Under the pieces are notes generated by a model. That model had not been told where the DNA came from. It did not search any database and saw only the letters and a list, made by a program, of their open reading frames with translations. Shown here piece after piece: positions 52,195 through 64,000 of a stretch of 64,000 nucleotides of DNA. The stretch's first letter is position 1; the number at the start of each line of letters is the position of its first letter. Origin of the DNA: Helichrysum umbraculigerum (Eukaryota > Streptophyta > Magnoliopsida > Asterales > Asteraceae); assembly GCA_949592205.1 (NCBI GenBank), contig CATIUR010000001.1:265262250-265326249 (forward strand). Reading direction: 5' to 3'. Both the position numbers and the translations under genes were made by a program.

Positions 52195-54051
52195 TCACTC
52201 GCCACCACCCGAAACCGATCCACCACCCGAACCCGATCCACCACCAGAACCCGGTCGCCTCCAACCGAACTTCTCGCGAATCTTCTCATTTTCCATGTTA
52301 AGAAACCACGCGTCATCTTCGGATAAACCATCCGTTGTCATTTTCAGAACCCGCATTGCTTCGGCGATGTCTCGGGTACGATAAACACTAGTTTTGGTTT
52401 CAGTCAAGTGTTGAAAGTTTGCTGTGATCTACTCATCAAAAGAAGGCGTGCTACTTTTAGCAGCAGAAGAGTCGGAAGATGTTTTGGCACTTTTAGGCCG
52501 TCTTGATTTTTCGGGAGGCCGCGGGTGTACATCATCACCAAAAAGGGCGGCGTTCGGGTTTTCTTCATTTTCCATGTCATTCTCCAAATCCACCGCTACA
52601 TCTAGAGATGAGCAAAACAGTCTAAGAATGAAACTGGTCTTGAACCGGACTGGGACCGGTCCTAGAAAAACTGGACTGGAAAAAAGACTGGACTGGTCCT
52701 AGGACTGCCTGACAGTCCTAATTCAGTCCTACTTTTCAGTCAGAAGACTGGTTAAAAACTGGACTGAAATCAGTTTAAACTGGTTAAAGACTGAAACTGG
52801 TTTAAAACTGGCAAAAATACTGAAATGTATTATAAGCTATTTATGTTTATTTATTGTTTATTAACTTTTTTCTTTCCTTATAAAATTTAAATTTAGATCA
52901 AATTGTATTTGATACATTTTTATTTCTTTATTTATAAACTTTTATTTATTTTCACATCAACAATTTCAATTATATACATTTTAATTTAATCATACTTCAC
53001 ATTTATTGATTTTTTCTATTGGTTTTTAAAATTTTTTTGTAACTATTGACAAAATTATCAACCATGAAAAAAAGACTGGAAATGACTGAAACTGGACTGG
53101 GACTGGACTGAAATTCTAAGAAAAACTGGCAAAAAAATGGACTGAAACTGGACCAGTCCAAGAAAAGACTGGTTTTTAATTTTCTGTTAAAAAACTGGAC
53201 TTTTTTGAACTGGACTGAAAACCAGTTTTTTCTGGTCTTTGCTCATCTCTAACTACATCTTCCAAGTCAACCGTCTCCCGTCGCTTGTTCCTACGGCCGA
53301 CTACAACCGCGTCGGGTACCTTCCATTTTTGCTTGTCTTTCAAAAAGTTCCAAGCGACCTCGTGGTGGAAAGCCGCCTTCGCCTCATTCCGGTAAGTCTC
53401 CAAACACCGCAACCTAAAATCATCATATTTTTCACCGCTATGTCTTTGTCTTCCCAACCTCGCAACGATTCCTCCATACTTGTTACAACGGTTGTTCAAA
53501 AAAGTCCACTTAGACGACAATGCGTCTTTTCCCCGTTGGACTACTTTTTCAAGATCCGCACGCTTGTACTCGTCCATCATCAAGTACCAAAATGAATCGT
53601 GTTTTTTATCGATGCCGCGGTTCTTATCTTCGGAAATGCATATCCAACAATGAGCTAAAAGTAGCTCTTCTTTGGACGTCCAAAGATTGCGGACGAAAAT
53701 TTTTTTCTTTTTCTTAGGCGAGTCAACCACTTTTTCTTTGGATTTTTTGGGACGAGATGAGGTGGGTGTTTCGGCCTCAACCGAATGCTCCAATGGAGGC
53801 ACAACTTGACTTTGCTTCCATAACAAAAACTCTTAGTAACTATCGGATGTTATTGGCGGTAATTGGTTGGGTGAAACGTGTGTTTGCGGGTTGTAAGTTT
53901 GACCAAAACCCGACATATGCGGGTTGTAAGATGATTGTGGCGTTTGTGGGTTGTTTGGGTTGTAAGATGATTGTGGTTGCGGGTTGTAGTTTGGTGGAAA
54001 AGGATTCCATTGTGATGATAGGTTGAATGGGTCGTTTGGGTTTTGAGACAT
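52195..54051 (-). pseudogene. Harbinger ORF1 (Myb/SANT-like) pseudogene
   Basis: The reading frame begins at 54051 with an Asn/Gln/Pro-rich stretch, meets an in-frame TAA near 53836-53834, then continues through a Lys-rich segment (KKSKEKVV, SPKKKKK) and a SANT-like core (LWTSKEELLLAHCW, SSKWTFLNNRCNKYGG, RNEAKAAFHHEVAW). A hAT element (52603-53251) interrupts it. The frame resumes with an acidic Asn/Glu stretch, meets TAG near 52432-52434, then runs to a Gly/Ser-rich tail ending at 52195. In autonomous elements ORF1 helps the transposase bind the element. Such ORFs are often mislabelled in plant annotations (for example as GST T3-like). It is dead: two stops plus an insertion. Confidence 0.85.
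52603..53251. mobile_element. hAT element inserted in the Harbinger ORF1
   Basis: 649 bp with inverted ends tagagatgagcaaa ... tttgctcatctcta and 8-bp flanks gctacatc / actacatc (one mismatch, 52595-52602 and 53252-53259). Ends are built from aaactggactgg / ccagtccagttt words. No transposase. Confidence 0.9.
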
Positions 54052-54604
54052 TTTTTTTTTTGTTGAAGTTTGAAGAAGTAGAAGAAGTAGAAGAATGGTT
54101 GTAGTTTTGAGGTATGAAAAATGGTTGTAGTTTGAGTGGTATTTAAAGAGATAAAGTGTAAAATTTTAAAAAATATATATAAAAATGTTAAAAAAAACGG
54201 TACCCTCCAACGGATATTTTTTAAATTTTTAATTTTTTTTATTTAAGCCGTTGGATGCCTCGGGAAAGGGGAAAAAATTAATAAAAAAACAAAAAAAACA
54301 CAGCTAGCTCAACGTTTTGGGCAAAACATCGACGAAAAACTCCGACCAAAAACGCCGACCGGGAGTGGAAAACGCCGGACGCCGGCGTTTTTGGTTCAAA
54401 AACGGTGCAAAAACATTGGGCACTCCGTTTGCTCTTATAAGTGTTCACTTTGATATTTAACCAATCAAAAAAGACTTTAATGGGTATATTTAATATTTGA
54501 TTGGTGAAAAGTGTGGTTAGTGGAGAATCCTAAAACTACGTGCAAAGTCAAAGTAGACATTTTAAATGGGTGTTGATATATACAACACACTTTTTGATGC
54601 ATAC

Positions 54605-56698
54605 TGTAACATCCTCAAATTGGGCCTAGGAGTAATAGGTATTTCCAGTAAATTTAAATGCGATTTAAATTTATTATATGTGTGTGATTGTAAATTTAAT
54701 ATGTCAATAAGTCTCAGGAAATATTGTGGTTAGTGAAATATTGTTTGTTTTAAATTTATTTAGTTGACGGTAAAATAAAATTGTATTTCCCCGCAAATGG
54801 TTTTTAAGTTCCAGACACTAATAAATACGGGGAACAAAAACTAACACTTATATGGTATATTATATGTTTGGGTCGGTTTTTATCTCTCACATATACATAC
54901 ATACGTACGTATGAAAAAACACACACACACATATAATCCTAAAACAAAAACATGAAGAAATCTCAAAATTGAAGATCACAAATTCGGATTCAAGCATCTA
55001 GTGTGAAGATTATCATCTTCTAATCCTTCCTTTCATCTTGTAAGTCTCAAATCTTTGAGTTATAAACCCTAGAAATTGGGGGTTTTAGTGTTCTTGATTT
55101 AAATCCGAATTTAGGGTTTCAAAAGTGTAAATTTATGTTAATTAAGCTTCAATAACATGTAATAATCATTCTAGCATCATCATAATCATGTTATATGTGT
55201 TAATTTCATGTTTGATATAATCCTAGAAATTGGGGTTTTGGGTATTTGTTTAATTGGTAGGATTAATCTTGAAATAAACCTTGTAGTCATGTTAGAAGGG
55301 TTAGTTAGTGCTTAATTTGTGATTATAACCTAAGCCCTAACTTGGAAATTAAGAATTTGATTAAGTGTTCATAATGTGTTCTTGGAGAAAAATGGATGAT
55401 TGTGATGAACTTGATATTAGTAGTGGTTAGGAATGCTTAATTATTAATCAAAGAGTAAAGTTGGCATTCATGGGAATAAGAATTCATAAAACCTAGCCTT
55501 GAGGTTTTGATGAATTTGTGATAATTTAGGTTAATGACCTTGTAATGATTTAATCATGCTACTTAGTGATAAGTAAATGGATTAAAGAAATGTTGTGATC
55601 ATAATGATCATGAATTGAGAAGTGACTGTGAATTTATAAGGATAATGCGATTATTCGTAAGCTTGAAATGATTAATGAAAGGTTGATGATCATAAGTAAT
55701 TAACTATGAAGTTGTAGTTACTAAATGTGTGACATATTGATAATGAGTTGAAACAAAGGCCTATAATGATTAGAGTAATAACTCACTGAAATTGAGTTTA
55801 TGAATCAAGTTGTACTACTTTAACATGAGTTGATTGTTATGGACGAGTTACTAACTTGTTATTTGATTGAATTCTCAGATATGGAGAAGACTCAGTGACA
55901 TTAGACTACTGAGTGGACGACTATGATTGTCGGTGAGTGGATCTTGGACTTTCAGTCTAAGTTAGTTGTAACAACATGGTTACAACGGGTAAACTTGGTT
56001 TATTGCAATGATTGCATTAATATTATATTGGCATGTTGGCTAAACCTTGATTGATTATTGGCGTCCATTGTGCTATGATAGTTTTGGACTATTTGATTTG
56101 GTGGGGGTCAACTAATGTGTTGGGTTTGGATACTATTACTAGGACTTCGCAAGTGCCTTGTACATGTGTTGGACACTGAAATTGCGTCGTGTGTAGTAAT
56201 AGTACCAAACTATCGGTTTAACCTCTGATTTGGCCGTCAGTTGGTTTTAAGTGTTACTTGGGGAACCATCCGCGACATGAGGGTACCTCAAGGACCACCG
56301 ATCCTTCTATGTTGCTTGTGCATTGCTTGGTTATAGGCATGTGTTAAGCTGAGTTAGATTGATAGCTTGGGATCTATTCACTTAGCTTCGTGCTAACCCC
56401 TCATTACTTCTTGCAGGTTTACTTTTGTATGTGGGTGGGCAAGAAGTACATATGGAATGGAATGTTTGACAGGCTCACTCTGAAATGGATAATACGTTAA
56501 TGATTTATCAACACATTGGGATTTCTATAACACCTAAACTTAATGTGTGTAATGATTAGGATAATCTAGTTTTAAAAGTTTGTATGTAAGTAGATTGCTA
56601 TTTGAAATGTATGTATGCAATCTACTGATTTCTATTAATCATGCGGTTCCGATATGTTTAAAAAAAAAATGTCCTTGTATTTCGAGACGGGTGTTATA
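54605..56698 (+). mobile_element. Solo LTR, 2094 bp
   Basis: Starts tgtaacatcc and ends gggtgttata, with a perfect 5-bp duplication catac (54600-54604 and 56699-56703). It shares the gttccagaca motif (near 54815), the actactgagtggacgacta block and the cttagcttcgtgctaacccc block with the other LTRs. Its + strand is C-poor, the mirror of the minus-oriented LTRs. Confidence 0.9.
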
Positions 56699-56861
56699 CA
56701 TACAACAGATATATGCATTGCAGTGTTGTACAGTACTGCATCAATATGCATATAAGTTGGTGTATGAATAAAAAGATTTGTTGTATTTATCACTAGCCAT
56801 ATTAAATAGGACGGAGGTAGTAACTTGCTTTAATTCGCTGTATAATTTTTATTTTTATACG

Positions 56862-56862
<1 letters not shown>

Positions 56863-56946
<84 letters not shown>
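56863..56946. repeat. TTA microsatellite
   Basis: About 27 near-perfect TTA/ATT units. Confidence 0.97.
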
Positions 56947-56947
<1 letters not shown>

Positions 56948-57972
56948 GTTTAAGACATGCGAAATTCCCGAAATCGTCCATGAAAAATACTTATGTCTCT
57001 TAGTTAACGGTCAATTAGTCACGAATTTTAATATATGAAGCAATACAAAATATATAATTCGAATGATATTAGTATATATATTGTGAATGTGTTTATGGAT
57101 CGCATTAGTTGATCAAACAACTTGTGACCAAAAGACTGTTCAAATGTTCACCATCTGAATTGGTCTACTTAACTTAATTATCAGTGAAGCACGACTATCT
57201 TGTAAATATTTACTTTGATTTTTGTTTGAAGTATGATAAGATACATTATGTTATATTATTTATTAAAATTCCAATATTATTTTCATTCTTCGTAATTTTG
57301 TTTGGTTATGCTTGTTACAAAAGTGTAAAATCGTTCGAGCAATTATAGATAGTCGTGACATTGATAGCACGCATGCTTATCTATGTTGAAGACGACTTGG
57401 AATCTGGTTAACCCTGATAGACATAGAGATCTCGATATACTTTCTATATTTTACGTTTTCACGTTACATATTATCATTGCATATTGTGTGTGATATTTTT
57501 TGTACACAAACACACGAAATCACTAAGCCTTTAGGCTTATGCATGTACATATATATCTCAGGACACAACTAGCTAGTAGTCTCGTCAAGATGGGAACTCG
57601 TAGGACCAGATGATACCCGAAGATGATGCTGCTGCTTACTTTTAGTCGTCTTTTAGACTAGTATAAACATTGCATCGCTTCCGCTTGTGATGTAAAACTT
57701 TGATGTACGAATAAGATTGTCGTTTCGATGGAAAAATATCTCGGGTGTCATAGGATCAAAGCTAACTCAAGAAGATACCTCCTCAATAATATATATGGAT
57801 GCGGGTTAGCGAGTTTGGATGCAGTTTGGGTACAAATTTCTCTATTTCACGGGTATGGATATGGTGATGGGTTTGGTAATAACAGCCCAATTACCTTTAC
57901 TCGTATCTATAGCTATTTACCCGTATTCATACCCGCATAATTGTTATTTTTAATTTGAGTTTTAAAATAATA
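56947..57972. other. Intergenic DNA with a hAT-like fragment
   Basis: The segment 57770-57940 carries gggtatggatatgg / acccgtattcatacccgc words, as in the element end at 60943-61089. These may be two halves of one hAT split by the MITE and solo LTR between them. The left terminus was not found. No gene. Confidence 0.4.
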
Positions 57973-58227
57973 TTCCATCCGTCCCATTTTTATTGTCCTG
58001 TTTTGATTTTTTAAGTCTTTCTTTTTCAACTTTGATCTTAAATATTTTTGTTTGTGTTATATAATAGTTGATGCAAAATATATGAATGGATTGAGTTTTA
58101 AATATACATTAATTGTGTATAATTTTTATCAAGTATTATATAATACAAACAAAAATATTTAAGGTTAAAGTTGAAAAAAAAAGCATTTAAAAGTCAAAAC
58201 AGAACAATAAAAGTGGGACGGATGAAG
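57973..58227. mobile_element. Stowaway-like MITE
   Basis: Ends ttccatccgtcccatttttatt ... aaaagtgggacggatgaag, flanked by ta on both sides. The arms are long and inverted. Confidence 0.75.
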
Positions 58228-58457
58228 TATATATTAATATATATAAGAAGATAATGTACATAACAACTGGTGAACCTTATACCATAAGCTTTTATATTTG
58301 GATTTCCATGATTATTACATTTTAATTTGGTATGATATGAAAACATAAAATTGTTCGCTATCTTGAACGCACCAAAACTTTGAATTAATTAATTAAATAG
58401 TTAATTTGTTACTTTTAAGATTTGAAATTTTGAATATACCATAGTTTATGGTATTTT

Positions 58458-60841
<2,384 letters not shown>

Positions 60842-60942
60842 ATTTTGGTTTCATTTTTTGCTGTGTTTCAAATCTGTATCGTATTTTCAACAACTATACA
60901 ATTTTTTGTTTGGCCAAAGTTACATACATGGGGATAACCAAA

Positions 60943-61089
60943 ACCCGTGAATAAATATTGAAAAATCGATGGGTAATACTAATTGGGTACCACGCGGATA
61001 TTGGGCCGGGTATGTGTACGAATATTCTAAACGGGTATGGGTACAAATACAATAAAGCCCGCCCGAACTACACCCGTTGCCATCCCTAA
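60943..61089. mobile_element. Right end of a hAT element
   Basis: Ends acccgttgccatcccta at 61089, matching the reversed TIRs of other hAT elements here. It holds gggtatgggtac and gcccgcccgaac repeats. The left end is not located. Confidence 0.55.
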
Positions 61090-61621
61090 TTCAAAAATTG
61101 GAAATTAGAAATTGATAAAATAATAAAAAATAAAAGGCGATCGTATAGAAATTTAGATCACTTGGTAATATAATTGTCACACCCCGCCAAACGGTAATTA
61201 CAATTACGTAGAGTGGTTTGCGGAAGCTTAGTGACGTGGCGGGGGTGCGAGCAGTAATAACAACCAACAGATACATACATACTCAGAGCATATGGTTATC
61301 GCAGAACGAAATAGATTAAGATGCCATTAGTTAAAGTTTTACAAAAGATTACCACTTGAAAAGTAGTAACAGTAATAGTAGTGGTTGAAATCAGTATTTC
61401 ATAAAATACATAATAACAAAAGTAGATTTCATAGGTATGACTGCAGTAATCGCAGTTATACAGAGGAAATCCAAGTGTCCCAAAAGTAGTGGCATCCTAA
61501 CAAGTCCAGGGTAGTCCGTCCTGATATGCATGCAGATCTTACTTACGCTGCTAATTCCCTGAAAAACATAGAGTAAAACGTCAACAAAATTGTTGAGTGA
61601 ATTCACAAGTTTGTTCGTTAT

Positions 61622-61865
61622 GTAGGAAACACAAGTTAAACATTTAAGAATAACATTTCCAATAAGTGTTGTTTATCAAGTAGGAAACACAAGTTATTAA
61701 CAAATAACATTTCCCAAATCAGTTGTAGTTGTAATAGGAAACACAGGTTATTTCAATTAAGAGATAACATTTCCTAATTCAGTCATTAGTAGGAAACACA
61801 GGTTAACCTAGATAAAGATTAACATTTCCAAATCAGTGTACGTAGGAAATCACTTCCTAAACAAT
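61622..61865. repeat. Tandem array of about 55-bp units
   Basis: Four to five copies of taggaaacacaagttaa ... taacatttcc separated by agt-rich spacers. The last copy is partial. Confidence 0.88.
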
Positions 61866-62163
61866 AGTTTTGTGGGAATATTTAGACTGTGATCCCTTGA
61901 AAGGTGAGCTAAACCTGTCAAGTGAGGTAACCCGATCTAACCCTATAACCAAACCACAACCCTAATCTGTTGTTGTTTGCCATGCTGGACAATTAAGTAT
62001 ACGCTCCCAAATCCGTAGGAGGGTCGTCACAGCGATAGTACTATCTGCATACTCAGTGGCTAGAGTCACCTAGCTAATGGTTATAGTCTGTAGCCATAAG
62101 GTCTTTTATGCACTACATCGTTCAACCTAGATCTGTACCAAGATTCGTTGCCTAAATTCCCAA

Positions 62164-62360
62164 AATAGTTATGAAAAACATTTCATAAAACATAGTTCAA
62201 ATAGTTGTGTGAAATACCCTTTCACAAACAGTTCAAGTATGAAGTACCCCTTCATAAACAGTTTAAGCAAATACTTACAGTATTTAATCAGTCACAACAT
62301 GAAATTCCATTTCATCAATAGTTTAAGTGAATACATCAAGTATTCAAACAGTTATCGCAT
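62164..62360. repeat. Array of short hairpin repeats
   Basis: About six successive units of about 30 bp, most of them a small inverted repeat (tatgaagtaccccttcata; catgaaattccatttcat; gaatacatcaagtattc) separated by aacagtt(t/c)aag-like linkers. Confidence 0.85.
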
Positions 62361-63099
62361 GCAATCATACATACGCTTTCTATGTTTTCCACCCCGAGGT
62401 TTTAAAACATTAAAACATTTAAAAGGGGTTTGTGAACTCACATTAAGTGCTCGGATGTGAATGCTAGCGAGGAAAGATAGCGTAACCCAAACGTAGTCAA
62501 CCTATACACAATAATGTATTAACCATAAGTACTTTATTCACTTATGTTAATAATTTGTTTGTTTGAAGAATTTATCTATTTCTTAAGTTTGTATAGGTCG
62601 TTGATGATTGTTGTTGAAAATAAATAATATTTTCCAAGTTGTGTTCATTTGTCGAGTCATTCGAATGTGTAAGCATATATACATATATACTTATATATAG
62701 TTGCATATATATATATATATTCTCGCATATATATATTATTGTTCGTTATTTCGTTCACATATATCTCATATATATATGAATCATTCATGTATATTGTTTG
62801 TCGTTTAAGTTTCAAAATCACTAGTCTTATTTGTCCCATATAATATACGTCTTGTTCCAAATGTGTATATATACCAATAGGTTCATTCCACATTCGTAGG
62901 TATGTATATATATTTATATATATATGTCCGTTTGTAATTACGTTCCAAATCATTTCTAAATCCCACTCGATAAATGTACGTATTCAATTTTTGCTCTAAT
63001 GGCCCATTTGTTTGTTTATATAACCCGATCCAATTAATTTAACGTATAATCCATTAATCGTTCGGCCCAAATCACGAAGCCCAGTTCACAGCCCAGCCC

Positions 63100-63338
63100 A
63101 GCCGATCGGCTTGGGCCAGCCGTTCGGCTTGGGCCTTCAGCCGTTCGGCTGTTGGCCTCGGCCCAGTCCAATCCGCTCGACCCAAATTATTTAGTCCGTT
63201 TATTAGTTTTGGCCCAAGCCCAAGTCACGGTCCAACTTGAAGCCCAATAGACCCTTAGCCCGCATACAGCCGATCGGCTTTGGGCTCTTAGCCGATCGGT
63301 TTGGGTTAGCCGATCGGTTTGAGATTAGCCGATCGGCT
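63100..63338. repeat. Seven copies of a palindromic 12-mer
   Basis: agccgatcggct or one-base variants at 63100, 63118, 63139, 63268, 63290, 63308 and 63327, usually followed by tgggc. The exact form is a perfect palindrome. Confidence 0.92.
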
Positions 63339-63664
63339 TGTTGTTCCAGACAGCAGCTCTGTCTCGTTTTCTTGTTTTTGATCACGAATTCGACATATTT
63401 TTAAGCTAAGTTTCGAATGGTACAAGCTTATATATGTTACATGACATCAATATATCACTTTGTATCGCATTTATAACAACTTTTACATGTTAAATTCTTG
63501 ATTTTATGTTTTTGGTTCAAAAACCATCTTCCAAATCAAAGTCCCAAATCTTCAAATTTGTGTGTTATACACATAGATTATGACATATATACTTGTTATA
63601 CTATGAATTATAAGCATAGAATTTCAAAACGATGAGTTTTCTTACAATGTAAAAATTTGAGGAG

Positions 63665-63705
63665 GTTGATGATGATGGCGATGAGATGATGAGGATGAAG
63701 ATGAT
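63665..63705. repeat. GATGAT tract in the right-edge LTR
   Basis: gatgatgatggcgatgagatgatgagg-type triplets, cognate in position and sequence to tracts in the other LTRs. Confidence 0.8.
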
Positions 63706-64000
63706 CTTGTTGTTCCACTTCCACCACCACAATCTGCTGCTGTTGGTTGCTTATGCTGATTTTGATCTTGTTTGTATATTGAGAGAAAGAAAATGGTGAA
63801 TTGTGTGGGTGTGTGTTTTCTGCCGAATGATCACAGAAATATGGGAGGGAGTATGGTTTTAAAACCATCTGTCTCTGCATTATTGCAGGTTGGTGGGATT
63901 TTTGTCCCACCAATCTCGAGTACGGGTATAATTATAGCAATATAAAATTTAACATTTTATATTTTTATTTTGTAGATGCTCTCCTGTTTCGTAATATATT

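Larger units (their letters stand above)
51856..54434 (-). mobile_element. PIF/Harbinger element, ORF1 only
   Basis: Inverted ends gagcacgatgagtgc and, reversed, gagcaaacggagtgcc. The 3-bp duplication tta lies at 51853-51855 and 54435-54437, the signature of PIF/Harbinger. At 2579 bp (about 1.9 kb without the nested hAT) it carries the Myb/SANT-like ORF1 in pieces and no DDE transposase, so it cannot move alone. Confidence 0.82.
51804..56820. mobile_element. MITE split by a Harbinger element and a solo LTR
   Basis: The left end ctcccccgtctcatttaa (ta at 51802-51803) pairs with the right end ttaaataggacggaggtag (ta at 56821-56822). Removing 51856-54434 and 54605-56698 joins the pieces into a short MITE. 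Its TIR resembles Stowaway-like copies elsewhere. The two ends might instead come from two separate truncated MITEs. Confidence 0.6.
61175..64000 (-). mobile_element. Long LTR, truncated by the window edge
   Basis: Begins tgtcacaccccgcc, matching the LTR edge at 2142 (tgtcacaccccc) and sharing gtttgcggaagc with it. No primer site lies to its left, so it is either the 3' LTR of a minus-strand element or a solo LTR. It holds a 55-bp repeat array, a hairpin array, a palindrome array and a GATGAT tract. No other end is seen before 64000. Confidence 0.65.

Noticed and set aside
57728..57940. 70-aa Gly/Tyr/Phe-rich ORF
   Set aside because: Translation of gggtatggatatgg-type hAT repeats.
62164..62360. 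CRISPR-like repeat-spacer array
   Set aside because: Plant nuclear DNA, units not identical, no spacer-repeat regularity; better read as hairpin repeats.

Overview
The window is nuclear DNA from a flowering plant. It is AT-rich, has intron-rich genes with GT-AG splice sites, and is packed with plant transposon families. The sequence fits a eudicot, and an Asteraceae-type genome is plausible: the Harbinger ORF1 relative and the long-LTR Ty3/gypsy elements match what I know from daisy-family genomes. That placement is inference, not a measurement.

Only three genes look alive, all between about 12.9 and 28.9 kb. (1) A complete 11-exon CDPK-related kinase of the CRK3 type (+, 12929-17886, 598 aa). 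(2) A two-exon HD-Zip class I transcription factor of the ATHB7/ATHB12 clade (+, 23116-23855, 210 aa). (3) A five-exon ubiquitin-ribosomal protein L40 fusion (-, 28875-26224, 128 aa) with a telo-box and TGGGCY motifs upstream. They do not form a pathway and are ordinary neighbours.

Everything else is transposon-derived or featureless intergenic DNA. Left (1-11847): a decayed minus-strand Ty3/gypsy element (broken gag, initiator-Met primer site, one LTR), with a young non-coding LTR element (LARD, 2688-9488) inserted in that LTR. Middle (18-48 kb): hAT-type elements with 8-bp duplications, three Helitrons, a 431-bp TRIM, two Mutator-like MITEs, Stowaway-like MITEs, and a terminal-inverted-repeat element with telomere-like DNA inside. 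Right (48-64 kb): three solo LTRs with perfect 5-bp duplications, a Harbinger element whose ORF1 pseudogene is split by a hAT insertion, and the start of another long LTR running off the edge.

The main interest is nested insertion history (a MITE split by a Harbinger, itself split by a hAT, plus a solo LTR), strand-asymmetric C depletion and shared motifs in the LTRs, and arrays of short palindromes inside LTRs. I found no evidence of a new defence, metabolic or RNA-gene system.
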